Position numbers and translations under genes: made by a program
Assembly (NCBI GenBank): GCA_017744355.1
Contig: JAGIBK010000001.1
Span: 434,001-498,000, forward strand
Direction: 5' to 3'
DNA from: a bacterium
Lineage (GTDB): Bacteria > Cyanobacteriota > Sericytochromatia > S15B-MN24 > UBA4093
DNA: 64,000 nucleotides
The notes under the pieces: model-generated
Database searches by the model: none
What the model saw: the letters and a program-made list of their open reading frames with translations, nothing else
Told to the model about the DNA's origin: nothing
In this document: positions 6,659-14,294 of the stretch, piece after piece
How positions within the stretch are numbered: the first letter of the stretch is position 1
Layout of the letters: each line of letters starts with the position of its first letter

Positions 6659-8395
6659 ATGCGCAACGCCGAAGTGGCTACCCTGCTGTTCAGGATTGCA
6701 AGCTTGCTGGAATTGCAGGGCGGCGATCGCTTCAGGGTCGGTGCCTACCAGACGGCTGCTCGCACCATCGGGGCCATGGGCGAGGATATTGCGGATATCT
6801 GGAAAGAGGGGCGCCTCCAGGAGATCCATGGGGTTGGGGAGTCCATCGCCGCCAAGATCTCGGACTTCCTCGAACACGGCAAGAGCAAGTATCTGAGCGA
6901 GCTCGAACATGAAGTGCCCGTCGGGGCGGTCGCCCTCAGTCGAGTGCCCGGCCTCGGTCCCAAGCGCGCCAAGCTCATCGCGGAAAGCCTCAAGATCAAG
7001 AGCGTCACCGAACTCATCCAGGAGGCGGAGGCCCACCACCTGCGCGATCTGCCCGGCATGGGCGCTCGCTCCGAGGAGCAGGTGCTCAAGGAGGCCCGCC
7101 GCGTCACCCAGCGCACCTTGCGCCTTCCGCTCTTCGTCGCCTGGCCTCTGGCGGACGCCCTTGCCGACCTGCTGCGCGAGCATCCCGCCGTCAAGGAGGT
7201 GGAGCCTGCGGGCAGCATCCGCCGCCGCAAGGAGACCATCGGGGACATCGACTTGCTGGTCGCCTCTCACGACCCCGACGCCGTCTTCGACCACCTGGCG
7301 ACATTGCCTCTGGTCCAGGAGGTGTTGCTCAGAGGGCCGACCAAGTCCACCATCCTGACCCACACACAGCTCCAGGTGGATGTCCGGGTGGTGCCGCCCG
7401 AGACGTGGGGGGCGGCCCTTCAGTACTTCACCGGCTCCAAGCAGCACAACATCCATTTGAGGACGCTTGCGATCGCCAAGGGCTACAAGGTCAGCGAGTA
7501 CGGCATCTTCCGCGTCGACACAGGCGCGCGTGTCGGCGGCGCGACCGAGGCCGAAATTTACGAGACCCTTGGCCTCGAATGGATGCCACCCGAGATCCGC
7601 GAGGACACGGGTGAGATCGAGGCGGCGGCCCTGGGGCGCTTGCCGGATCTGATCGCCTTGGAGGACGTGCGGGGCGACTGCCACACCCATACGCGCTACT
7701 CGGACGGGCGCGACAGCCTCGAAACCATGGCCCGCGCGGCCATGGCCCTCGGGTACGGCTGGATCGTCATCACCGACCACTCTTACGGCTTGCCCGTCAC
7801 CACCGGCCTGACGGAAGAGAAGGCCCTGAAGCAGCGCGCCGAAATCGCGCGACTGAACCGTGAGCTTGCGCCCTTCCGCATCCTGCAAGGAGTGGAGGTC
7901 GAGATCCGCTCGGACGGGACCCTCGACTTCGATGACGCCTTCCTGGCGGGCTTCGACTGGGTGGGGGCCTCGCTGCACGTGGGCACCCGGGGAAAGGGCG
8001 AAGGGCGGAACACCGCGCGGCTCGTGAGCGCCTTGAGGGACGAAGAGGTGAACGGGCTCAATCACCCCACGGGGCGTATCGTGAGGATGCGCGAACCCTA
8101 CGTGGCGGATTTTCATTCCGTCATCCAGACGGCTGCGCGGTGCGGCAAGACCCTTGAGATCAACGGGTCCGAGCGCCTGGACTTGCCCTCGGATCTTGGG
8201 CGGGCGGCGCGGGATGCGGGCCTCGACTTCACCCTCTCGACCGACGCGCACTCCTTCGAGCAACTGCGCTTGATGCGCTACGCGGTGGCGATCGCCCGTC
8301 GCGCTTGGGTCGAGAAGCAGCGGGTCCTCAACGCCCTGGAGGCCGACGCCCTGTGTCGGCGCCTTCATTGCAGGCTGCGAGGCGGCAATGGCTGA
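6659..8395 (+). CDS. polX: DNA polymerase/3'-5' exonuclease PolX
   Basis: Bacterial family X polymerase used for gap filling in base excision repair, fused to a PHP phosphoesterase domain. The 578-residue product has an N-terminal 8-kDa-like helix-hairpin-helix part (GVGESIAAKISDFL near residue 60, VPGLGPKRAKLI near 100), the nucleotidyl-transferase motif GSIRRRKETIGDIDLLVA with two catalytic aspartates near 196 and 198 and a third in QVDVRVV near 240, and the PHP domain from about residue 340 (DCHTHTRYSDG, ITDHSYG, NHPTGR, STDAHS). This is the full bacterial domain set. The ATG lies 7 bp after the strong hairpin. Its end is close to nth, another base-excision-repair gene, which fits a shared repair role. 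Confidence 0.95.
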   Translation: MRNAEVATLLFRIASLLELQGGDRFRVGAYQTAARTIGAMGEDIADIWKEGRLQEIHGVGESIAAKISDFLEHGKSKYLSELEHEVPVGAVALSRVPGLGPKRAKLIAESLKIKSVTELIQEAEAHHLRDLPGMGARSEEQVLKEARRVTQRTLRLPLFVAWPLADALADLLREHPAVKEVEPAGSIRRRKETIGDIDLLVASHDPDAVFDHLATLPLVQEVLLRGPTKSTILTHTQLQVDVRVVPPETWGAALQYFTGSKQHNIHLRTLAIAKGYKVSEYGIFRVDTGARVGGATEAEIYETLGLEWMPPEIREDTGEIEAAALGRLPDLIALEDVRGDCHTHTRYSDGRDSLETMARAAMALGYGWIVITDHSYGLPVTTGLTEEKALKQRAEIARLNRELAPFRILQGVEVEIRSDGTLDFDDAFLAGFDWVGASLHVGTRGKGEGRNTARLVSALRDEEVNGLNHPTGRIVRMREPYVADFHSVIQTAARCGKTLEINGSERLDLPSDLGRAARDAGLDFTLSTDAHSFEQLRLMRYAVAIARRAWVEKQRVLNALEADALCRRLHCRLRGGNG

Positions 8396-8401
8396 TATAA
8401 T
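8396..8401 (+). promoter_or_regulatory. Candidate -10 element for nth
   Basis: A consensus TATAAT directly after the polX stop. No convincing -35 is seen at 17 bp. Starting here (about 8408), the transcript would lack the 5' arm of the ribosome-site hairpin at 8402-8422, whereas read-through from polX would include it. Confidence 0.4.
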
Positions 8402-8422
8402 GGCTCCTTCTGACAAGGAGCC
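8402..8422 (+). promoter_or_regulatory. Hairpin enclosing the nth ribosome-binding site
   Basis: A perfect 8-bp stem (8402-8409 with 8415-8422) and 5-base loop. The 3' arm is the AAGGAG ribosome site of nth, 6 bp before its ATG. It is the second such arrangement within 2 kb. Confidence 0.55.
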
Positions 8423-8426
8423 GACC

Positions 8427-9149
8427 ATGAAACGCCTCAGCGCCAAGGAAAAAGCCCGGATCGAACGGGTCCTCGCCATCCTCAAAGCCACCTACCCGCA
8501 GGCCGTCACCGAACTGCACTATTCGAACGACTTCGAGCTGCTCGTGGCGGTCATGCTCTCGGCTCAGACCACCGACAAGCGGGTCAACATGGTCACCCCG
8601 GGCCTCTTCGAGCGCTATCCGACCCCCGAGGCGATGGCAGCGGCAAGCAGCGAGGATGTCTTCCCCCTCATCTCGAGCGTGAACTTCGCGCCGACCAAGG
8701 CCCTGAACGTGGTGGCCACCGCGCGCCTCCTGGTCGAGCAGCACGGCGGCAAGGTGCCCGGCACCATGGAAGAGCTGGTGGCCCTGCCCGGGGTCGGTCG
8801 CAAGACGGCGAACGTGGTGCTGAGCACCGCCTTCGACGTGCCGGCCATCGCGGTCGATACCCACGTCTTTCGTGTCTCGCATCGCCTGGGCTTCTCGAAG
8901 GGGTTGACCCCGGAGGCCGTCGAGGCCGACCTGATGCGGATCATCCCGCGTGAGGACTGGGCCAAGGCCCACCACTGGCTCATCCTGCACGGGCGCTATA
9001 CTTGCGTGGCGCGATCGCCCAAGTGCGAGATTTGCCCCCTCACGGCGGATTGCCCCGCTTTTCAGACGGGCAAGTTCGATACCCCGAGTGCTGCGGGCAA
9101 GCCCTCTCGTCCTCGCCCGAGACGCGCACCCGCTGCCCCCAAGGCTTGA
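8427..9149 (+). CDS. nth: Endonuclease III (DNA glycosylase/AP lyase)
   Basis: Base-excision-repair glycosylase and AP lyase that removes oxidised pyrimidines. The 240-residue protein has the helix-hairpin-helix LPGVGRKTANVVL with the catalytic lysine, the following VDTHVFRVSHRLG containing the catalytic aspartate, and the four-cysteine [4Fe-4S] loop near the C-terminus (CVARSPKCEICPLTADC). The start at 8427 is preferred over in-frame ATGs at 8388 and 8400 because AAGGAG lies just before it. A short Arg/Pro-rich tail (residues 220-240) extends beyond the usual end. Confidence 0.95.
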   Translation: MKRLSAKEKARIERVLAILKATYPQAVTELHYSNDFELLVAVMLSAQTTDKRVNMVTPGLFERYPTPEAMAAASSEDVFPLISSVNFAPTKALNVVATARLLVEQHGGKVPGTMEELVALPGVGRKTANVVLSTAFDVPAIAVDTHVFRVSHRLGFSKGLTPEAVEADLMRIIPREDWAKAHHWLILHGRYTCVARSPKCEICPLTADCPAFQTGKFDTPSAAGKPSRPRPRRAPAAPKA

Positions 9150-9210
9150 GGGCGGGTGCCGGGATCACCGTCCCTGGCGCTATTTTCCCCTACCTTCGGG
9201 TATGGGAGTC

Positions 9211-9219
9211 TGGTATCAT
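9211..9219 (+). promoter_or_regulatory. Extended -10 promoter of the beta-propeller lipoprotein
   Basis: TGGTATCAT, an extended -10 element, lies 50 bp before the start codon; the -35 region is poor. It matches the pattern of other promoters in the window. Confidence 0.4.
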
Positions 9220-9268
9220 GGTTGCTCGGCGCTCTAGGTACGTGCGCTCTATGGAGGAAGCCCCGAGG

Positions 9269-10420
9269 ATGCAGCATCATCGAATCGTCTGGCTCGGTCT
9301 AGCACTGACACTGGGGCTTTCCGGTTGCTCGTTGTTCGGCTCGCCCGTCTCGTCCAACGACCGTCCAAGCTTGCTCGCTTATGCCAGCATGCCCGCCGAC
9401 AACGCGGTGGCGGTCGTGAGCGTCACGGACAAGCGCCCCATCGGCTCCATCCAGGTCGGCCAGGCGCCCGTGAAGCTCGCCATCAACCCGCGCCCCGACC
9501 TCGAGTACCTCTACACCGCCAACGAGAACGACGGCACGGTCTCGTTCGTCGACCTGCGCAGCGGCAAGCAGGTGCAGGCCCTTCAGGCCGGCTCGCGCCC
9601 CACGGGGGTCGCCGTGACGCCGCCCGAGAAGGACCCCTCGACCACCGCCCGCGACCAGAACAGGCAGTACGTCTACGTCACGAGCTACGGCGATCGCACC
9701 TTCACCCGCCTCAACGCCCAGACCAACGCCGTCACCAAGACCTTCACCCCGCCGAGCACGACCTTCATGCCGCGCGGGGTCGTCACCCATCCCATGACGA
9801 AGACCTTCGCCAGCGCCAACCTCGCGGCCTACGTCTTCTCGGATACCCCGGCGACCAGCTCCACCGGCTGCGAGATCGTCAAGATCAATCCCGATGGCAG
9901 CCTGGGCTCGGCCCTGACCATCCCCGGCTCGGTCAAGCTGTGGCGCGGCGCCATCTCGCCCGACGGCAAGCGTCTCTACCTCACCGACCGTGGGGCGAGC
10001 CAGCTCTGGAAGGTCAACCTCGAGAACTACACCTTCGATAGCTCCGTTGCCCTCAACGGCAACGGCTACGACATCGCCATCGCCGAAGACGGCAAGATGG
10101 CCTACGTCACCCTGCCCGAAGCTGCCGACAAGGCGGGCCGGCCCAACGGTCTCGTCCAGGTCATCAACCTCGAGACCAACGCCAAGTCAACGGTCCAGGT
10201 CAACGACCGCGTCGCCGATGCGACCCAGCCCCAGGCGATCGCCGTCAATTCGGCCGGTACCGAGCTGTGGGTCTCGTTGCAGAACCGCCTCGGCTACTTC
10301 GGCATGGTCAGCGGCCAGTTCACGGCGGGCTCGGATCGCCTGAGCACCGTCCCCTACACCTCTACCCCCGGTCAGGCGCCGCCCATCAGCGACATCGTCC
10401 TCGGCGCCGGCGTCCAATAG
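9269..10420 (+). CDS. Lipoprotein with YVTN/YNCE-type beta-propeller repeats
   Basis: Exported lipoprotein, probably anchored in a membrane facing the periplasm or cell surface. The 383-residue product has a signal peptide ending in the lipobox LSGC (cysteine near residue 20). The rest consists of about seven 40-residue repeats of the YVTN/cytochrome-d1-like propeller type (for example LAYASMPADNAVAVVSVTD, LYTANENDGTVSFVDL, LYLTDRGASQLWKVN, AYVTLPEA). The ATG at 9269 follows GGAGGA; upstream in-frame ATGs at 9218 and 9251 would put charged residues before the signal peptide. rimO follows after 12 bp, but with its own ribosome site. Ligand or enzymatic activity is unknown. Confidence 0.8.
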   Translation: MQHHRIVWLGLALTLGLSGCSLFGSPVSSNDRPSLLAYASMPADNAVAVVSVTDKRPIGSIQVGQAPVKLAINPRPDLEYLYTANENDGTVSFVDLRSGKQVQALQAGSRPTGVAVTPPEKDPSTTARDQNRQYVYVTSYGDRTFTRLNAQTNAVTKTFTPPSTTFMPRGVVTHPMTKTFASANLAAYVFSDTPATSSTGCEIVKINPDGSLGSALTIPGSVKLWRGAISPDGKRLYLTDRGASQLWKVNLENYTFDSSVALNGNGYDIAIAEDGKMAYVTLPEAADKAGRPNGLVQVINLETNAKSTVQVNDRVADATQPQAIAVNSAGTELWVSLQNRLGYFGMVSGQFTAGSDRLSTVPYTSTPGQAPPISDIVLGAGVQ

Positions 10421-10432
10421 GAGAAATACCCC

Positions 10433-11767
10433 GTGGCCTCCAAGGTCGGAATCGTCAGCCTCGGCTGCTCAAAGAACACGGTCGACACCGAGAACATGCT
10501 GGGCCTGCTCGCGCAGGACGGCTATGAGGTCGTCTCGGAAGAGACCGAGGCGGACATCCTGCTGCTCAACACCTGCTCGTTCATCGAGGCCTCGCAGCGG
10601 GAGTCGATCCAGACCATCATGGAGCTGGGCACCCTCAACAAGAAGCTGATCGTCACGGGCTGCCTCACGCAGCGCGCCCAGGGCGAGCTCGATGATCTCA
10701 TGACGGAGATGCCCGAGATCAGCGCGGCCATCGGGACCTCCGAGTTCCACCAGATCGTCGACGTGGTCAAGCGCGTCGAGGCTGGTGAGCGCTTCACCGA
10801 GGTGCAGCCCAAGGCCAAGGCACCCGTCCAGACCCTCCTGCCCCGCCTCCTGACCTCGATTGGCCCCTCGGCGTACCTCAAGGTCTCCGAGGGCTGCGAT
10901 CACGCCTGTAGCTTCTGCATTATCCCGAGCCTGCGCGGCCGCTATGCCTCGCGCCCCATGGAGAACATCCTCGACGAGGCGCGCATGCTGGTCAGCGGCG
11001 GGGTGCAGGAGCTGGTCCTCATCGCCGAGGACACCACCCGCTACGGCCACGAGCAGACCCGCCAGTACCTGCTGCCCCAGCTGCTCGAGAAGCTCAACGA
11101 GATCGAGGACCTGACCTGGATCCGGGTGCTGTACGCCTACCCCAACTACATGTCGGATGAGCTGCTCGAGACCATGGCGCGCCTGCCCAAGGTCGTGCCC
11201 TACCTCGACATGCCCCTCCAGCACACCCACCCCGACATGCTCCGCGCCATGCGCCGCCCCCGCCACGAGCCGGTGGACAAGCTCATCAACCGCATGCGCG
11301 AGAAGCTGCCGAACATCGTCATCCGCACGACCTTCATCACGGGCTTCCCCGGCGAGACCGAGGAGCACTTCCAGCACATGCTGGACTTCATCCGCACCTT
11401 CAAGCTGGACCGGGTCGGCGCTTTCGCCTACTCGCCCCAGATCGGCACCGCCGGCTACGAGATGGCCAACCAGGTGCCTGATGAGGTCAAGGAAGCGCGC
11501 CGCGACGCGGTGATGGAAGTCCAGCAGGCCGTGACCTACGAGATCCACAAGAGCCTCGTGGGCACCGTCATCCCCATGCTGGTCGAGGGCATCGAGGTCG
11601 AGACTGGCCGCCTGGTGGGCCGCACCCACCGCGACGCTCCCGAGATCGACGGCACGACCTACGCGACGACCACCTTCCCCGCCTTCCCGGGCGATCTGGT
11701 GAACGTCCGGATCACCGAGGCCGAGCCCTACGACCTGCACGGCGAAGTCGTCTGGGACGACGTCTAG
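10433..11767 (+). CDS. rimO: Ribosomal protein S12 methylthiotransferase RimO
   Basis: Radical-SAM enzyme that adds a methylthio group to a conserved aspartate of ribosomal protein S12. The 444-residue product has the N-terminal UPF0004 domain (VSLGCSKNTVDTE, NTCSFIEASQRES, TGCLTQR with three [4Fe-4S] cysteines), the radical-SAM cluster motif CDHACSFC near residue 155, and a C-terminal TRAM domain (from about residue 380). The sequence signature GCSKNTVDTE and the lack of an extended MiaB-type start favour RimO over MiaB. The start codon is GTG with AGGAG 8 bp before it. pgsA starts 3 bp after the stop. Confidence 0.95.
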   Translation: MASKVGIVSLGCSKNTVDTENMLGLLAQDGYEVVSEETEADILLLNTCSFIEASQRESIQTIMELGTLNKKLIVTGCLTQRAQGELDDLMTEMPEISAAIGTSEFHQIVDVVKRVEAGERFTEVQPKAKAPVQTLLPRLLTSIGPSAYLKVSEGCDHACSFCIIPSLRGRYASRPMENILDEARMLVSGGVQELVLIAEDTTRYGHEQTRQYLLPQLLEKLNEIEDLTWIRVLYAYPNYMSDELLETMARLPKVVPYLDMPLQHTHPDMLRAMRRPRHEPVDKLINRMREKLPNIVIRTTFITGFPGETEEHFQHMLDFIRTFKLDRVGAFAYSPQIGTAGYEMANQVPDEVKEARRDAVMEVQQAVTYEIHKSLVGTVIPMLVEGIEVETGRLVGRTHRDAPEIDGTTYATTTFPAFPGDLVNVRITEAEPYDLHGEVVWDDV

Positions 11768-11770
11768 GCC

Positions 11771-12277
11771 ATGACCCTCGCGAACCTCATCACCCTCCTG
11801 AGGTTGGGCCTCGTGCCCTTCCTCGTCTACTTCCTCGAGGTCTCGCCGACCAGCCGCGCCGCCCTCGCGCTCTTCCTCGTCGCCTCGTTGACCGACTGGG
11901 TCGATGGTTACATCGCCCGCCGCTTCAACCAGGCGACGAGCCTGGGCGCCCTCCTGGATCCTTTGGTGGACAAGGTGCTCGTGACGGCGGCCATCGTGGG
12001 CCTCGCGCGCCATGGGGTGATCCACGCCTGGGCGGTGACCCTGGTGCTGACCCGCGAGTTCCTCATCACGGGCTTGCGCACGGCGGCCATCAACGCGGGC
12101 GTGGTGCTCGCGGCGAGCTGGACCGGAAAGGTCAAGACCGCCACCCAGATGGTCGCGATCGCCTTGCTGCTCGCGGGTGTGCACCCCTGGGGCGACTGGC
12201 TCTGGTGGGTGGCGATCGTCATGACGGCTTACTCGGGCTTGGAATACCTCTGGCAGACGCGCCGCATCTGGGTGTAG
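11771..12277 (+). CDS. pgsA: CDP-diacylglycerol-glycerol-3-phosphate 3-phosphatidyltransferase
   Basis: Inner-membrane enzyme that makes phosphatidylglycerol phosphate, the precursor of phosphatidylglycerol. The 168-residue product has several membrane segments and the CDP-alcohol phosphatidyltransferase motif DGYIAR...G...D...D (residues 42-65). Length and N-terminus (MTLANLITLLRLGLVPFL) are typical of PgsA. It lies in the operon rimO-pgsA, 3 bp after rimO. In many bacteria cinA and recA follow pgsA directly; here upp intervenes and recA is far away. Confidence 0.93.
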   Translation: MTLANLITLLRLGLVPFLVYFLEVSPTSRAALALFLVASLTDWVDGYIARRFNQATSLGALLDPLVDKVLVTAAIVGLARHGVIHAWAVTLVLTREFLITGLRTAAINAGVVLAASWTGKVKTATQMVAIALLLAGVHPWGDWLWWVAIVMTAYSGLEYLWQTRRIWV

Positions 12278-12332
12278 GATTAAATCCGACGCCCGGCGCA
12301 AGCGACGTCCGGGCGCAGCGTCGGAGGAATCC
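12277..12332 (+). promoter_or_regulatory. Structured leader before upp
   Basis: A GC-rich inverted repeat (12290-12296 with 12309-12315) can be extended by an outer stem (12286-12289 with 12321-12324) that reaches the first bases of the GGAGGA ribosome site. It could reduce initiation or act as a weak terminator; no U-run follows. Confidence 0.35.
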
Positions 12333-12992
12333 ATGGTCCATCTCGCGATCGAAGCCAACACCAACCTCGTCATCCTCGATCACCCCCTCGTTCACCACGC
12401 TGTCGCCGAGCTGCGGCACAAGGACACCCCGGTCGTCCGCTTCCGCCAGCGCGCCCGCGAGCTGGCCAAGTACCTGGTCCTCGAGGCCACCCGCGACCTC
12501 ATCACCGACCCCATCGAGGTTCCCACTCCGCTCGGCGTCACCGCCCCGGGCCGCACCCTCGGCGATCGCCCCATCGTGATCGCGCCGATCCTGCGCGCGG
12601 GCCTCGCGATGGTCGAGCCTGCCATGGAGCTCTTGCCCGAGGCTGAGGTCCGTCACATCGGCCTCTACCGCAACGAGAAGACCCTCCAGCCGGTCGAGTA
12701 CTACGTCAAGCTTCCCGAAACCTACCCGATCGAGACCACCGTCCTCATCATCGACCCCATGCTTGCCACCGGCGGGTCGGCCGTCTCGACCATCGAGCTG
12801 TTCAAGAAGCGCGGAGTCCAGCGCATCAAGTTCCTGTGCCTCATCGCGAGCCCCGAGGGCGTGCGCAACGTCCACGCCCAGCACCCCGACGTGCCCATCC
12901 TGACCGTCTCGGTGGACGAGAAGCTCAACGAGCAGGGCTACATCGTGCCGGGCCTGGGGGACGCGGGCGATCGCACGTTCGGGACCTACTAG
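12333..12992 (+). CDS. upp: Uracil phosphoribosyltransferase
   Basis: Pyrimidine salvage enzyme that converts uracil and PRPP to UMP in the cytoplasm. The 219-residue protein has the type I PRPP-binding block IIDPMLATGGSA near residue 140, the upstream PILRAGLAMVEP, and the conserved C-terminal uracil-binding GLGDAGDRTFGT that ends the protein, as in the family. GGAGGA lies 5 bp before the ATG. cinA starts directly after its stop codon, so the two are translationally close although functionally unrelated. Confidence 0.96.
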   Translation: MVHLAIEANTNLVILDHPLVHHAVAELRHKDTPVVRFRQRARELAKYLVLEATRDLITDPIEVPTPLGVTAPGRTLGDRPIVIAPILRAGLAMVEPAMELLPEAEVRHIGLYRNEKTLQPVEYYVKLPETYPIETTVLIIDPMLATGGSAVSTIELFKKRGVQRIKFLCLIASPEGVRNVHAQHPDVPILTVSVDEKLNEQGYIVPGLGDAGDRTFGTY

Positions 12993-14243
12993 ATGAAGGC
13001 TGAGATCCTGAACATCGGGACCGAGCTCTTGATCGGCCAGGTTGTCAACACCAACGCGACCTACCTGGCCCAGGAGCTCGCCAAGCTCGGCATCGACCTG
13101 TATTACATCACCTCGGTCGGCGACAACCCGGGCCGCATCCTGGACGCGCTCAAGCTCGCCTGGAGCCGCTCGGACCTCGTGATCTGCACCGGGGGCCTCG
13201 GTCCCACTGCTGATGACCTGACCCACGATGTGATCGCCGAGTTCGTCGGCGATCGCATGGAACTCAAGCCGGAGATCCTGGCGCGAATCGAGCAGGTCTT
13301 CGCCGAGAAGGGCCGCAAGCTCTTGCCAAGCGAACACAAGCTCGCCATGTTCCCCTCGACGGCGACCCTCATCCGCAACCCGGCGGGGACCGCGGCGGGC
13401 GTCTACATCGAGCGGGGCGACAAGCGCCTGATGACCTTCCCCGGGGTGCCGCACGAGCTCGCGCAGATGTGGGAGACCTGGGCCCGTCCCGAGCTGGAGA
13501 AGCTCTCGGGCAGCAGCATCCGCTCGCGCCTTTTGAAGTTCGTCGGCATCGACGAGGCCGATGCGGCCAACCGCGTGAGCGACCTCATCGAAGGCCAGAA
13601 CCCGACGGTCGCCCCCTATGCGGGCAACGGCGAGGTCCACCTGCGAGTGACGGCCAAGGCTGCCACCGCCGATGAGGCGGACGCCTTGCTCGACCCGGTG
13701 GTCGCCGAGCTGTTGGAGCGCCTTGCGCCCTGGCACTTCGGCACCGACGACGAGACCCTGCCCGGGGTGGTGGGCAAGCTCCTGCGCGAGCGAGGGGCTA
13801 CCCTCGCCGTGGCCGAGTCCTGCACCGGCGGCCTGCTCGCGAGCCGGGTGACGGACGTGGGCGGCTCTTCGGACTACTTCCTGGGAGGCGTGGTCAGCTA
13901 CGCCGTGAGCGAGAAGGTTCGCTTCCTCGGCCTCGATCCCGCCCTCATCGACGAGCACAGCCACGTCAGCGCCGAGGTGACCCAGGCCATGGCCGAAGGG
14001 ATCCATCGGATCACCGGCGCCACCTACGGGGTGGGCGTGACCGGCTACGCCGGCCCGAGCGCCAACACCCCCGAGGAGGAGGTCGGACACGTCTTCGTGG
14101 CCCTCACAGGGCCCGAGGGGACCGAGGTGAAGTCCTTCCGGTTCGGCCGCCATCCGCGCGAGAAGGTGAAGTGGTTCGCGAGCCAGCGGGCGCTCGCGAT
14201 GCTCTTCCAGAGCCTCAAGACGGCAGCCGTCGTCCAGTCATAA
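12993..14243 (+). CDS. cinA: CinA family nicotinamide-nucleotide amidohydrolase
   Basis: Two-domain CinA protein; relatives deamidate nicotinamide mononucleotide in the pyridine-nucleotide cycle and hydrolyse ADP-ribose. Residues 1-170 form the MoCF-like domain (NIGTELLIGQVVNTNATYLAQ start, TGGLGPTADDLTHD, PGVPHEL). Residues 255-416 form the CinA amidohydrolase domain (VAESCTGGLLASRVTDVGGSS, GVVSYAVSEK, GVGVTGYAGPS). The length of 416 fits full-length CinA. The ATG immediately follows the upp stop codon. The unit ends at the terminator at 14246-14283. Confidence 0.95.
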   Translation: MKAEILNIGTELLIGQVVNTNATYLAQELAKLGIDLYYITSVGDNPGRILDALKLAWSRSDLVICTGGLGPTADDLTHDVIAEFVGDRMELKPEILARIEQVFAEKGRKLLPSEHKLAMFPSTATLIRNPAGTAAGVYIERGDKRLMTFPGVPHELAQMWETWARPELEKLSGSSIRSRLLKFVGIDEADAANRVSDLIEGQNPTVAPYAGNGEVHLRVTAKAATADEADALLDPVVAELLERLAPWHFGTDDETLPGVVGKLLRERGATLAVAESCTGGLLASRVTDVGGSSDYFLGGVVSYAVSEKVRFLGLDPALIDEHSHVSAEVTQAMAEGIHRITGATYGVGVTGYAGPSANTPEEEVGHVFVALTGPEGTEVKSFRFGRHPREKVKWFASQRALAMLFQSLKTAAVVQS

Positions 14244-14245
14244 GC

Positions 14246-14290
14246 CGAGAGGGGCGCTTCCGAATCCGGAAGCGCCCCTCTCGTTTGATA
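14246..14290. terminator. Bidirectional terminator between cinA and the SLH porin
   Basis: A 17-bp perfect stem (14246-14262 with 14267-14283) with AATC loop, followed by TTTGAT. It lies between two convergent genes. Confidence 0.9.
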
Positions 14291-14294
14291 TGGA

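Noticed and set aside
6614..8491. A long minus-strand frame across polX
   Set aside because: Shadow of polX; no motif, and no ribosome site or promoter in the right place.
9002..9268. Extended N-terminus of the beta-propeller lipoprotein
   Set aside because: It would overlap nth and destroy the signal peptide; the ATG at 9269 has a good ribosome site.
12277..12332. A riboswitch before upp
   Set aside because: Only a GC-rich hairpin is visible; no known pyrimidine-responsive motif (such as a PyrR-binding loop) could be recognised.
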